NCBI RefSeq assembly: GCF_014656295.1
Contig: NZ_BNCD01000012.1
Coordinates: 1-64,000, forward strand
DNA from: Streptomyces sulfonofaciens
GTDB lineage: Bacteria; Actinomycetota; Actinomycetes; Streptomycetales; Streptomycetaceae
Direction of reading: 5' to 3'
Length of the DNA: 64,000 nt
Shown: piece after piece, positions 26,164 through 34,834 of the stretch
Position numbering within the stretch: the stretch's first letter is position 1
Layout: the number at the start of each line of letters is the position of its first letter
Program-made: the position numbers and the translations under genes
Notes under the pieces: generated by a model
Told to the model about the DNA's origin: nothing
Database searches by the model: none
Seen by the model: the letters and a program-made list of their open reading frames with translations, nothing else

Positions 26164-27333
26164 ATGCGCTTCCGCCACCCCGACGGCTCCGTCGTCCACC
26201 TCGCCTACTGCACCAACGTCCATCCCGCCGAGACGCTGGCGGGCGTCCTCGCACAGCTTCGGGACCACTGCGAGCCCGTCCGCAAGCGGCTGGGCCGCGA
26301 CCGGCTCGGCATCGGCCTGTGGCTGGCCAGGGATGCCGCGCAGACGCTGGTCACCGACCCCGCCGCGCTGCGCGGCCTGCGCGCCGAGCTCGACCGGCGC
26401 GGCCTCGAAGTGGTCACCCTCAACGGCTTCCCCTACGAGGGCTTCGGCTCCGAACAGGTCAAGTACCGCGTCTACAAGCCCGACTGGGCCGACGCCGAGC
26501 GACTCAGGCACACCACCGACCTGGCCAGGCTGCTCGCCACCCTGCTGCCGGACGATGTCACAGAAGGCACCATCTCGACCCTCCCGCTGGCCTGGCGCAC
26601 CGGCTACGACACGGCCAGGGCCCGTACCGCCCGCACCGCCCTCGCCACCCTCGGGGAGCGCCTGGACGCACTGGAGGAGCTGACCGGGCGTTCCATCAGG
26701 ATCGGCCTGGAGCCGGAGCCCGGCTGCACCGTCGAGACCACCGGCGACGCCATCGCTCCGCTCACCGGGATCGGCCACCCCCGTATCGGCGTCTGCGTCG
26801 ACACCTGCCACCTCGCCACCTCCTTCGAGGACCCGGCCACCGCCCTGGGCGCGCTCACCGCCGCCCGCGTCCCCGTCGTCAAGTCGCAGCTCTCCGCGGC
26901 CCTGCACGCCGAACACCCCCACCGGCCCGCGGTGCGCACCGCGCTCGCGGCCTTCGACGAGCCGCGCTTCCTGCACCAGACCCGCACCCGCACCCCGGCC
27001 GGGCTGAGGGGCACCGACGACCTCGGCGAGGCGCTGGCCGGCGGCGCCCTGCCCGACACCGGCCCCTGGCGGGCGCACTTCCACGTCCCCCTGCACGCGG
27101 CCCCCGCCGCCCCGCTCACCTCCACGCTCCCCGTCCTCACCGACACCCTCACCCGGTTGGTCGGCGGGCCGGCGCCCCTCACCCGCCACCTGGAGGTCGA
27201 GACCTACACCTGGCAGGCGCTCCCCGCCGAGCTGCGCCCGCGCGCCCGCACGCAGCTCGCCGACGGCATCGCCGCCGAACTCACCCTCGCCCGCGACCTC
27301 CTGACGGACCTCGGCCTGAAGGAACTCCCATGA
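26164..27333 (+). CDS. eboE: Metabolite traffic protein EboE
   Basis: 389 residues, TIM-barrel xylose isomerase-like protein. Distinctive EboE motifs: HLAYCTNVHPAETLAGV near the N-terminus, LNGFPYEGFGSEQVKYRVYKPDW, STLPLAWRTGY, GLEPEPGC, GVCVDTCHLATSFEDP, and SQLSAALHAEHP, ending HLEVETYTWQALP. In known Ebo operons this protein is needed, with EboA, B, C and F, to deliver precursors of secondary metabolites to the periplasm; its reaction is not defined. It overlaps the next gene by ATGA. Confidence 0.9.
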   Translation: MRFRHPDGSVVHLAYCTNVHPAETLAGVLAQLRDHCEPVRKRLGRDRLGIGLWLARDAAQTLVTDPAALRGLRAELDRRGLEVVTLNGFPYEGFGSEQVKYRVYKPDWADAERLRHTTDLARLLATLLPDDVTEGTISTLPLAWRTGYDTARARTARTALATLGERLDALEELTGRSIRIGLEPEPGCTVETTGDAIAPLTGIGHPRIGVCVDTCHLATSFEDPATALGALTAARVPVVKSQLSAALHAEHPHRPAVRTALAAFDEPRFLHQTRTRTPAGLRGTDDLGEALAGGALPDTGPWRAHFHVPLHAAPAAPLTSTLPVLTDTLTRLVGGPAPLTRHLEVETYTWQALPAELRPRARTQLADGIAAELTLARDLLTDLGLKELP

Positions 27334-28769
27334 CACCCCCCGAAGCCGCGCCCGCCCCGGGCGCCCGCCAGGACCCCGCCGCCCCCGCGGCGCCCACCCC
27401 CCTGCTCGTCGTCGACGTGGTCGGGCTCACCCCCCGGCTGCTCGGCCACATGCCCCACCTCGGCGAGCTCGCCCGCACCGGCTCCCACGCCGAGCTCGGC
27501 ACCGTGCTCCCGGCGGTCACGTGCACCGCGCAGTCCACCTTCCTCACCGGCACCACCCCCGCCGAGCACGGCATCGTCGCCAACGGCTGGTACTTCCGCG
27601 AGCTGGGTGACGTACTGCTGTGGCGGCAGCACAACGGCCTGGTGGCCGGCGACAAGCTCTGGGACGCCGCCCGGCGCACCCACCCCGGCTACACGGTCGC
27701 CAACATCTGCTGGTGGTACGCCATGGGCGCGGACACCGACTACACCATCACCCCCCGGCCCGTGTACTACGCGGACGGCCGCAAGGAACCCGACTGCTAC
27801 ACCAGGCCCCCGGCCCTGCACGACGAACTCACCGCCGAGCTCGGCACCTTCCCGCTCTTCCACTTCTGGGGCCCGGGCGCCGACCTCGTCTCCAGCCGGT
27901 GGATCATCGACGCCACCCGCCACATCCTGCGCACCCGCCACCCCGACCTGGCCCTGTGCTACGTCCCCCACCTCGACTACGACCTGCAGCGCTTCGGCCC
28001 CGACGACCCGCGCTCCCACCGTGCGGCGGCCGACCTCGACGCGGCGCTCGCACCGCTGCTCCGGGACGCCCGGCGTGAGGGCCGCACCGTGGTCGCCCTG
28101 TCCGAGTACGGCATCACGCGGGTGAGCCGGCCGGTCGACATCAACCGCGCCCTGCGCCGTGCCGGGCTGCTCGAGGTGCACACCCAGGACGGCATGGAGT
28201 ACCTGGACCCGATGGCCTCACGCGCCTTCGCGGTCGCCGACCACCAGATCGCGCACGTCTACGTACGGCACCCGCAGGACCTGGAGGCGACCCGTGCCGT
28301 GCTGAGCGAGCTGCCCGGGATCGACGAACTGCTGGACGACGAGGGCAAGAAGGCCCACCACCTGGACCATCCCCGCTCGGGCGAACTGGTCGCCGTGGCG
28401 GAACCGGACGCCTGGTTCACCTACTACTACTGGCTCGACGACGCCCGTGCACCCGACTTCGCGCAACTGGTCGAGATCCACCGCAAGCCCGGGTACGACC
28501 CCGCCGAGCTGTTCATGGACCCGCAGGATCCGTACGTCCGCCTCAAGGCCGCGGGCGCGCTGGCCCGAAAGAAGCTCGGCATGCGCTACCGCATGGCGGT
28601 GGTGCCCCTGGACGCCTCGCCCGTGCGCGGCAGCCACGGCCGCCTCCCCGCGAGCGGTGACAGCGCAGGCGGTCCGCTCATCCTGTGCTCCGTCCCCCGT
28701 GCCGTCGGTGGCCGTGTCGAGGCCACCGACGTGAAGTCCCTGCTGCTGCGGCTGGCCGGTCTGAAGTGA
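27330..28769 (+). CDS. Nucleotide pyrophosphatase/phosphodiesterase of the alkaline phosphatase superfamily (EboF-like)
   Basis: 479 residues. Alkaline-phosphatase-fold enzyme: first metal Asp in LLVVDVVGL (Asp29), nucleophile region AVTCTAQSTFLTGTTPAEHGI (Thr64 by alignment to the TG-x-x-P-x-x-HG motif), HLDYDLQRFG metal ligands and ALSEYGITRV in place of the usual SDHG. No signal peptide, so it acts in the cytosol. Such enzymes cleave phosphodiester or pyrophosphate bonds; in the Ebo setting it may release a nucleotide-linked or prenyl-phosphate-linked intermediate. Confidence 0.87.
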   Translation: MTPPEAAPAPGARQDPAAPAAPTPLLVVDVVGLTPRLLGHMPHLGELARTGSHAELGTVLPAVTCTAQSTFLTGTTPAEHGIVANGWYFRELGDVLLWRQHNGLVAGDKLWDAARRTHPGYTVANICWWYAMGADTDYTITPRPVYYADGRKEPDCYTRPPALHDELTAELGTFPLFHFWGPGADLVSSRWIIDATRHILRTRHPDLALCYVPHLDYDLQRFGPDDPRSHRAAADLDAALAPLLRDARREGRTVVALSEYGITRVSRPVDINRALRRAGLLEVHTQDGMEYLDPMASRAFAVADHQIAHVYVRHPQDLEATRAVLSELPGIDELLDDEGKKAHHLDHPRSGELVAVAEPDAWFTYYYWLDDARAPDFAQLVEIHRKPGYDPAELFMDPQDPYVRLKAAGALARKKLGMRYRMAVVPLDASPVRGSHGRLPASGDSAGGPLILCSVPRAVGGRVEATDVKSLLLRLAGLK

Positions 28770-28814
28770 ACGACCCGCCGCCGACGACGGCGCCCCGTGC
28801 CGCCGAGCGGGCCC

Positions 28815-28876
28815 TCTCCACCACCCCTCGCCACGCCACCCCTCATCACGCCACCCCTCGCCACGCCACCCGATTC
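28815..28876 (+). repeat. Short tandem CCACCCCTC repeats before a Tat-exported protein gene
   Basis: The words CACGCCACCCCTC and variants repeat three to four times in about 60 bp between the phosphodiesterase and the next gene. No hairpin is evident. They resemble the CAC-rich tract at 13.0-13.5 kb in composition. Confidence 0.5.
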
Positions 28877-28890
28877 CGAGGAGTTTCCGC

Positions 28891-29952
28891 ATGACCCACC
28901 GTTCCGGCCGTGCCACCGAGTCCAGCAAGGCGTACGACCCCGAGATCGCCCACCGGCTCAGCAGACGCGGCATGCTCGGCGTGGCCGCGGGCGCCACCGC
29001 CGCCGCCCTGCTCGGGGCGCCCGCCGCCGCGGCCCAGGCCGCCCCGGCCCACGGCAGGGGCCGCGGTCACGGACCCGGCGCCGTCCCCAAGGGGCGCCTC
29101 GGCATCCAGCTCTACACGCTGCGCGACAAGGTCGCCTCCGCCGGGTTCGCGGCGGTCTTCGACGAACTCGAGCGGTACGGCTACGACGAGATCGAGTTCG
29201 CCGGCTACACCCAGGGCACGGGGCCGCTCACCCTGGCCGAGCTGAAGGGCCTGGCCGACGACCACGGCCTCACACCCATCGGCAGCCACGTCGGCTACTA
29301 CGACGACAACAACCCGTCCGCCTACACGTTCGCGCAGAACCTCACCCAGGTCCTCGACGACGCCGAGGCCCTCGGTCTGCCGCACGTCGGCACCGCGTCC
29401 AACCCCGGCCGCTACGGCCCGACGGTGGACGGCTGGAAGCGGGCGGCACAGGAGTTCAACGCCTACGGCGCCGCCGCCAGGGAGCGCGGCATCAAGTTCT
29501 ACCAGCACAACCACGCGGAGGAGTTCGCCTTCGCGACCGACCGGCCCGACGTGCGCCTGTACGACGTGCTGCTCGCCGAGACCGACCCGGACCTGGTCTT
29601 CCTGGAGATGGACATCTACTGGGCGTTCTCGGGGCAGTTCCGCTTCTCCCGGCGCGCCGACGGCACCCCCGCCCCGTTCGAGCCGATCGACTACGTCCTC
29701 AGGCACCCGGGCCGCTACCCGCTGTTCCACGTGAAGGACGGCGTACACGACGAGTCCGCCACCGACGGCTACGACATGGTGGACGTCGGGGACGGAGACA
29801 TCGACTACCAGTCCTTCCTCACCGCGGTGAACCGCACCCACAGGGGCCGGGACCACCACTGGCAGGTCGAACACGATCAGCCGGCCGACTCCCTGAGCAC
29901 CGCCCGCCGTTCCGCGGCCTACTTGCTGGAACTGAACGAGGGGCGCTGCTGA
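28891..29952 (+). CDS. Tat-exported TIM-barrel sugar phosphate isomerase/epimerase family protein
   Basis: 353 residues. The N-terminus has a twin-arginine signal (LSRRGMLGVAAGATAAALLGAPAAAA), with cleavage likely near residue 50, so the folded metalloenzyme is exported. The barrel starts at KGRLGIQLYTLRDKVA and contains YQHNHAEEF, FLEMDIYWAF, PLFHVKDGVH and WQVEHDQP as likely metal ligands. It closes the Ebo region and faces the OFA gene convergently with an 18-bp gap. An exported isomerase beside a precursor-export cluster fits a late step outside the membrane. Confidence 0.9.
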   Translation: MTHRSGRATESSKAYDPEIAHRLSRRGMLGVAAGATAAALLGAPAAAAQAAPAHGRGRGHGPGAVPKGRLGIQLYTLRDKVASAGFAAVFDELERYGYDEIEFAGYTQGTGPLTLAELKGLADDHGLTPIGSHVGYYDDNNPSAYTFAQNLTQVLDDAEALGLPHVGTASNPGRYGPTVDGWKRAAQEFNAYGAAARERGIKFYQHNHAEEFAFATDRPDVRLYDVLLAETDPDLVFLEMDIYWAFSGQFRFSRRADGTPAPFEPIDYVLRHPGRYPLFHVKDGVHDESATDGYDMVDVGDGDIDYQSFLTAVNRTHRGRDHHWQVEHDQPADSLSTARRSAAYLLELNEGRC

Positions 29953-29970
29953 GAGCCGGCCGGCTCCGTC

Positions 29971-31371
29971 TCACACCACTTCCCTGCTGATCGGCTGCGG
30001 GTTCGGGGTGATCCTCTTGTTGCCCCGGGGCAGGCCCGGGTGCCTCAGGAAGAGCGCCAGACCCGCGGCCACCAGGGAGACCACACCGGCGGTGGTGTAC
30101 GCGCCGTCGTATCCCCAGGTGTCGATGACCATCGACCCGAGGCCGCCGCCGAACAGACCGCTGACCACCTTTCCGCTGTAGGCGATCCCGTAGTTGGTGG
30201 CGTTGTTGTTCTCACCGAAGTAGTCCGGTGTGAGCGAGGCGAACATCGGATAGAACGCACCGCCGCCGAACCCGGAGAAGAAGGCGAACACCAGGAACAG
30301 GGTCTCGTTGTTGATGTTGCCCGCCCACAGCACCCCGAACTGCGAGAAGCCCAGCACCAGGATCACGAAGATCAGTGCGTTCTTGCGGCCCCAGAGGTCG
30401 GAGAGCCAGCCCACGACGCCGCGGCCGATGCCGTTGACCACCGCGAGGATGCCCGCCGAGTTCGCCGCGACGAGCGGACCGAAGCCCACATCCTTGGCGA
30501 AGGGCACCTGGAAGGAGATGCCGAAGATGGAGACACCGGCGGTGATGACCAGCAGCAGCCAGATGAGCGGAAGCTGACCGGTCCTGAGGGCCTCGATCGG
30601 GGTGTACTGCTTGGTCGCCGGAGGGTTCTTCGCGAGGCTCCGGGCGGTCTTGCTGCCGGCCTGCTGGTACTTCAGCGGATCGACCTCCGCCGGCCACCAG
30701 TTCTTCGGCGGGTCCATGAAGAACCAGCCGCAGACCGCGACCACGACCAGCACGAACACCCCGATCAGGTCGAGCACTTCCTGGTAGTCGCTGGTGTCGA
30801 AGGCGAAGTTGAAGACGAAGATGAACGGCAGGGAGCCGTAGGCGAACCCGCCGTTGACGAATCCCGTCTTGCCGCCCCGCTTCTCCGGGAACCACTTGCC
30901 CACCATGTTGATGCAGGTCGAGTAGACGAACCCGGACCCGACACCGCCCAGCACGCCGAATCCGAGGATCGCCATCCAGACGTTGTGGAAGTGGGATATC
31001 GAGAGGAATCCCAGCAGGGCGAGTACGGAGCCGGCGAGCATGGCTCCGCGCGCCTTGAGGATGCCCCTCTCCCGCATCCATCCGGTCGGGAAGGAGACCC
31101 CGGCCTGGAAGAACGTCCAGACGCTCAGGATCCAGAAGGTGTTGCTCTGCGTCCAGTGGTGTGCCGAGGAGAGCGTGTCCTCCGCCGACCCGTAGGCGTA
31201 CTCGAAGACACTGATGGCCATCATCGCGACCCACGGCAGGTACACCATGAGCTTGCGTGAGTGACCGAGGATGTCCCGGTCGGACTCACCGATGCGATAC
31301 ACGCGGCCCTTGCCGTCCGTCACTTCCCGGTACGGGGCCGTCGCCACGTCCGGTTGTTCAGCTGTGCTCAT
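29971..31371 (-). CDS. OFA (oxalate/formate antiporter family) MFS transporter, second copy
   Basis: 466 residues, 12 predicted membrane spans. Motifs: VFEYAYGSAEDTL, FPTGWMRERGILKARGAML, GKWFPEKRGGKTGFVNGGFAYG and GWLSDLWGRKNALIF. It starts 69 bp after the acyl-CoA synthetase gene in the same direction and is the last gene of the operon with frc, so oxalate/formate exchange is the best guess. Unlike the copy at 8720-10117, it is not followed by a small subunit gene; only 18 bp separate it from the convergent neighbour. Confidence 0.88.
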   Translation of the reverse strand: MSTAEQPDVATAPYREVTDGKGRVYRIGESDRDILGHSRKLMVYLPWVAMMAISVFEYAYGSAEDTLSSAHHWTQSNTFWILSVWTFFQAGVSFPTGWMRERGILKARGAMLAGSVLALLGFLSISHFHNVWMAILGFGVLGGVGSGFVYSTCINMVGKWFPEKRGGKTGFVNGGFAYGSLPFIFVFNFAFDTSDYQEVLDLIGVFVLVVVAVCGWFFMDPPKNWWPAEVDPLKYQQAGSKTARSLAKNPPATKQYTPIEALRTGQLPLIWLLLVITAGVSIFGISFQVPFAKDVGFGPLVAANSAGILAVVNGIGRGVVGWLSDLWGRKNALIFVILVLGFSQFGVLWAGNINNETLFLVFAFFSGFGGGAFYPMFASLTPDYFGENNNATNYGIAYSGKVVSGLFGGGLGSMVIDTWGYDGAYTTAGVVSLVAAGLALFLRHPGLPRGNKRITPNPQPISREVV

Positions 31372-31440
31372 GTCGTCCCCTTGCTTTCGAAAGAACTGGC
31401 CAGCGCCCCCTGTCCAAACCTTTCGCCCGCTCGGGAAGGG

Positions 31441-33579
31441 CTAGGTGAGCAGCCCGGCAGCCCTTGCCCAGCGGTATTTCGCACCGAGCACCTGAACCGG
31501 CTTCTCGGTGGTATAGGGGTAGGCGACGACACCGCGCTCGTAGAGGTAGGCGCATGCCTCCTCGACCTCGGTGTCGCCCGCCAGCGAAGCCACGACCGGC
31601 TTCTCGATGCCGCGCTCGCGGAACTCGGCCACCACGCGCGCGGTCAGCTCGGCGAAGACCATCGGCGGGGTCACGATCGTGTGCCAGTAGCCCAGCACCA
31701 GCGCATGGATGCGCGGGTCCTCAAGGCCCAGCCTGATCGTCGCCTCGTACGTCGACGGGGGCTCGCCGCCCGTGATGTCCACCGGGTTGCCGGCCGCGCC
31801 GAAGGGCGGGATGAACTCGCGGAACGACGCGTCGAGGTCGTCCGGGATCTCCATCAGCGACAGGCCGCTGTCGGTGACCGCGTCGGACAGCAGCACGCCG
31901 CTGCCGCCGGCACCCGTGATGATGACGATGTTGTCGCCCTGCGGGGTGGGCAGCACGGGCAGCGCCCGCGCGTACTCCAGCATGTCGTTCAGGCCGGGAG
32001 CGCGGATCACACCGGCCTGCCGCAGGATGTCGTCGTACACGGCGTCGTCGCCCGCGAGCGCGCCGGTGTGCGAGCCGGCCGCCTTGGCGCCCGCCGCCGT
32101 CCGGCCGGCCTTGAGGACCACCACGGGCTTCTTGGGCACCGTCGCACGGGCGGCGTCGAAGAAGGCACGGCCGTCCTTGAGGTCCTCCAGGTGCATGGCG
32201 ATGCACTCCGTGTGCGGGTCCTCGCCGAACCAGGTGAGCAGGTCGTCCTCGTCGATGTCGGACTTGTTGCCAAGACCGACGATCGCCGAGACCCCGGTCC
32301 TCGTGGTCCTCGCGAAGCCCAGGATGGCCATGCCGATGCCACCGGACTGCGAGGTCAGCGCCACCCCGCCCTTGACGTCGTACGGGGTGCAGAACGTGGC
32401 GCACAGGTCCTGCCAGGTCGCGTAGTAGCCGTAGATGTTCGGCCCCAGCAACCGGACGCCGTGCTCCTCGGCGATCGAGACGATCTCGTCCTGCATCTCG
32501 TGCTCGCCGGTCTCGGCGAAGCCGGAGGGGATCAGGACCGCGTTCGGGATGCCCTTGCGGCCCACCTCCTTCAGCGCCGACGCCACGAACTTGGCGGGGA
32601 TCGCGAAGACTGCCACGTCCACGTCGCCGGGCACGTCCGTGACGGTCTTGTACGCCTTGCGGCCCAGGATGTCGTCGGACTTGGGGTTCACCGGGTGGAT
32701 CTCCCCGGAGAATCCGCCGTCGATGAGGTTGCGCATCACCGAATTGCCGATCTTGCCCGCCTCGTTGGAGGCGCCGATCACGGCGATCGAGCGGGGCTCC
32801 ATGAGCCGGCGCATCGAGACGAGGATCTCCTCGCGCCCGTACGTGCGCCGCTTCTTCGGCGTGCCCTCGGCAAGGATCACCCGGATGTCCGCGGCGACGG
32901 CGCTCTGCGCGGTGGCGATCACCGGGTTGAGGTCCACCTCGGCGATCTCGGGGAAGTCGGTGACCAGCTCGGAGACCCGGCGGATCTGCTCGGCGAGCGC
33001 CGCGCGGTGCACCGGCTGCCGGCCGCGCACCCCGCGCAGGATCTCCGCGGCCCGGATGGAGTCGAGCATGGACTCCGCCTCGTCGGCGTCCACCGGCGCG
33101 AGACGGAACGTGACGTCCTTGAGGACCTCGACCAGCACCCCGCCGAGGCCGAAGGCGACCACCTTCCCGAACGTCGGGTCGGTCACCGCCCCGACGATCA
33201 CCTCCTGCCCCTGGGGCAGCAGCTCCTGCACCTGGACGCCCTCGATGCGGGCCTGCGGCGCGTAGGCACGGGCATTCTCGATGATCTTGTGGAAGGCGGC
33301 CCTGACGTCCTCCCCGCCCTCCACGCCGACGATCACACCGCCGGCGTCGGTCTTGTGCAGGATGTCCGGCGAGACGATCTTCATGACGACGGGGCCGTCG
33401 AAGCGGGCCGCGAAGGCCACCGCCTCGTCGGCGTCCTTCGCCAGTTCCTCACCGGGAACAGCGATGCCGTAGGCGTCCGCGATCACCTTGCCCTCGGGCG
33501 CGGTCAGCGCGGTGCGTCCCTCTGCCCGTACGGCATCGAGGAGGCCCCGCACCTTCTGTACGCGGTCTTCGGCCAACAA
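31441..33579 (-). CDS. ADP-forming acyl-CoA synthetase (acetate-CoA ligase family)
   Basis: 712 residues. Domain order is ATP-grasp (residues about 20-245, KIVSPDILHKTDAGGVIVGV) then CoA-binding and succinyl-CoA-synthetase-like ligase domains (SIAVIGASNEAGKIGNSVMRNL; SQSGGIGMAI; phospho-His segment AAGSHTGALAGDD). Such fused enzymes interconvert acyl-CoA + ADP + Pi and acid + ATP + CoA. The likely start is TTG at 33579, just one base after the frc stop and with GGAG 10 bp upstream. In this operon it could conserve energy from formyl-CoA or make oxalyl-CoA; this is inference. Confidence 0.87.
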   Translation of the reverse strand: MLAEDRVQKVRGLLDAVRAEGRTALTAPEGKVIADAYGIAVPGEELAKDADEAVAFAARFDGPVVMKIVSPDILHKTDAGGVIVGVEGGEDVRAAFHKIIENARAYAPQARIEGVQVQELLPQGQEVIVGAVTDPTFGKVVAFGLGGVLVEVLKDVTFRLAPVDADEAESMLDSIRAAEILRGVRGRQPVHRAALAEQIRRVSELVTDFPEIAEVDLNPVIATAQSAVAADIRVILAEGTPKKRRTYGREEILVSMRRLMEPRSIAVIGASNEAGKIGNSVMRNLIDGGFSGEIHPVNPKSDDILGRKAYKTVTDVPGDVDVAVFAIPAKFVASALKEVGRKGIPNAVLIPSGFAETGEHEMQDEIVSIAEEHGVRLLGPNIYGYYATWQDLCATFCTPYDVKGGVALTSQSGGIGMAILGFARTTRTGVSAIVGLGNKSDIDEDDLLTWFGEDPHTECIAMHLEDLKDGRAFFDAARATVPKKPVVVLKAGRTAAGAKAAGSHTGALAGDDAVYDDILRQAGVIRAPGLNDMLEYARALPVLPTPQGDNIVIITGAGGSGVLLSDAVTDSGLSLMEIPDDLDASFREFIPPFGAAGNPVDITGGEPPSTYEATIRLGLEDPRIHALVLGYWHTIVTPPMVFAELTARVVAEFRERGIEKPVVASLAGDTEVEEACAYLYERGVVAYPYTTEKPVQVLGAKYRWARAAGLLT

Positions 33580-33580
33580 T

Positions 33581-34822
33581 TCAGATCACTCCGTTCGACT
33601 TGAGCAGGCGCAGTTCCTCGTCCCCGAGGCCCAGTTCGCCGACGAACACCTCTTCGTTGTGCTCGCCCAGCAGGGGCGAGCTGGTGATCTCGACGGGGGA
33701 GTCGGAGAGCTTCAGGGGGGAGCCGACCGTGGTGAAGGAACCACGCTCGGGGTGGGCGACCTCGACGACCATCTCGTTGGCGACCAGCGAGGAGTCCTCG
33801 ATGATCTCCTTCGTCGACAGGATCGGGCCGCACGGGATGTTGTGGGCGTTGAGCTTCTCCAGCACCTCCCACTTGGGGAGCGTGGCGGACCACTCCTCGA
33901 TGAGCTGGAACATCTTGCCCAGCTTCGGCAGCCGGGCCTCCGGGGTCGCCCACTCGGGGTCCTCGGCCAGCTCGGGCCGGCCGATCAGCTCGCAGATGGG
34001 CGTCCAGCCGACCGGCTGCACGATCACGTACACGTAGTCGTTCGGGCCGCCCGGCGAGCACTTCACGGCCCAGCCCGGCTGGCCGCCGCCCGACGCGTTG
34101 CCGGACCTCGGCACCTCGTCGCCGAAGTCGTCGTTGGGGTACTCGCGCAGCGGGCCGTGCGCGAGGCGCTGCTGGTCGCGCAGCTTGACGCGGCACAGGT
34201 TGAGGACCGCGTGCTGCATGGCGACGTTCACCCGCTGTCCGCGGCCGGTGTTCTCGCGCTGGAAGAGCGCCGCGAGGATGCCGGCCACCGCGTGCACACC
34301 GGTGCCGGAGTCGCCGATCTGCGCACCGGTCGCCAGCGGCGGACCGTCCTCGAAGCCGGTGGTGGACATCGAGCCGCCCATGGCCTGGGCCACCACTTCG
34401 TAGGCCTTGAACTTGGTGTAGGGCCCCTCGCCGAAGCCCTTGATCGAGGCGTAGACGATGCGCGGGTTGATCTCCTGGATGCGGTCCCAGGTGAAGCCCA
34501 TCCGGTCGATCGCGCCCGGGCCGAAGTTCTCGACCATGACGTCGGAGCGGCGGATCAGCTCGGTCAGCAGCTCCTTGCCGCGCTCCGACTTGGTGTTGAG
34601 GGTGATGCTGCGCTTGTTGCAGTTGAGCATCGTGAAGTACAGCGAATCGACGTCCGGCAGGTCCCGCAGTTGCTTGCGGGTGATGTCGCCGGTGGGCGCC
34701 TCCAGCTTGATGACGTCCGCCCCGAGCCAGGCGAGTAGCTGGGTTGCGGACGGACCGGACTGGACATGCGTCATGTCGAGGACGCGGATGCCCTCAAGTG
34801 CCTTGGTCCCGGTGCTGGTCAT
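33581..34822 (-). CDS. frc: Formyl-CoA:oxalate CoA-transferase
   Basis: 413 residues, class III CoA-transferase. It matches the Frc group closely: DMTHVQSGPSATQ, DSLYFTMLNCNKRSITL, DVMVENFGPGAIDRMGFTWD, catalytic Asp in GAQIGDSGTG, LRDQQRLAHG, the glycine loop GNASGGGQPGWAVKC and IPCGPILSTKEI. Known Frc moves CoA from formyl-CoA (or succinyl-CoA) to oxalate. It follows the ThDP enzyme gene by 12 bp and precedes the acyl-CoA synthetase by one base. Confidence 0.93.
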   Translation of the reverse strand: MTSTGTKALEGIRVLDMTHVQSGPSATQLLAWLGADVIKLEAPTGDITRKQLRDLPDVDSLYFTMLNCNKRSITLNTKSERGKELLTELIRRSDVMVENFGPGAIDRMGFTWDRIQEINPRIVYASIKGFGEGPYTKFKAYEVVAQAMGGSMSTTGFEDGPPLATGAQIGDSGTGVHAVAGILAALFQRENTGRGQRVNVAMQHAVLNLCRVKLRDQQRLAHGPLREYPNDDFGDEVPRSGNASGGGQPGWAVKCSPGGPNDYVYVIVQPVGWTPICELIGRPELAEDPEWATPEARLPKLGKMFQLIEEWSATLPKWEVLEKLNAHNIPCGPILSTKEIIEDSSLVANEMVVEVAHPERGSFTTVGSPLKLSDSPVEITSSPLLGEHNEEVFVGELGLGDEELRLLKSNGVI

Positions 34823-34834
34823 GTGGCGTCCACC

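Noticed and set aside
29953..29966. 14-bp palindrome GAGCCGGCCGGCTC between convergent genes as a terminator
   Set aside because: It has no loop and would leave a stem of only about 5 bp; too weak to call.
31441..33579. Annotating the acyl-CoA synthetase start at a downstream ATG
   Set aside because: The TTG one base after the frc stop has a well-placed GGAG and keeps the whole N-terminal ATP-grasp domain.
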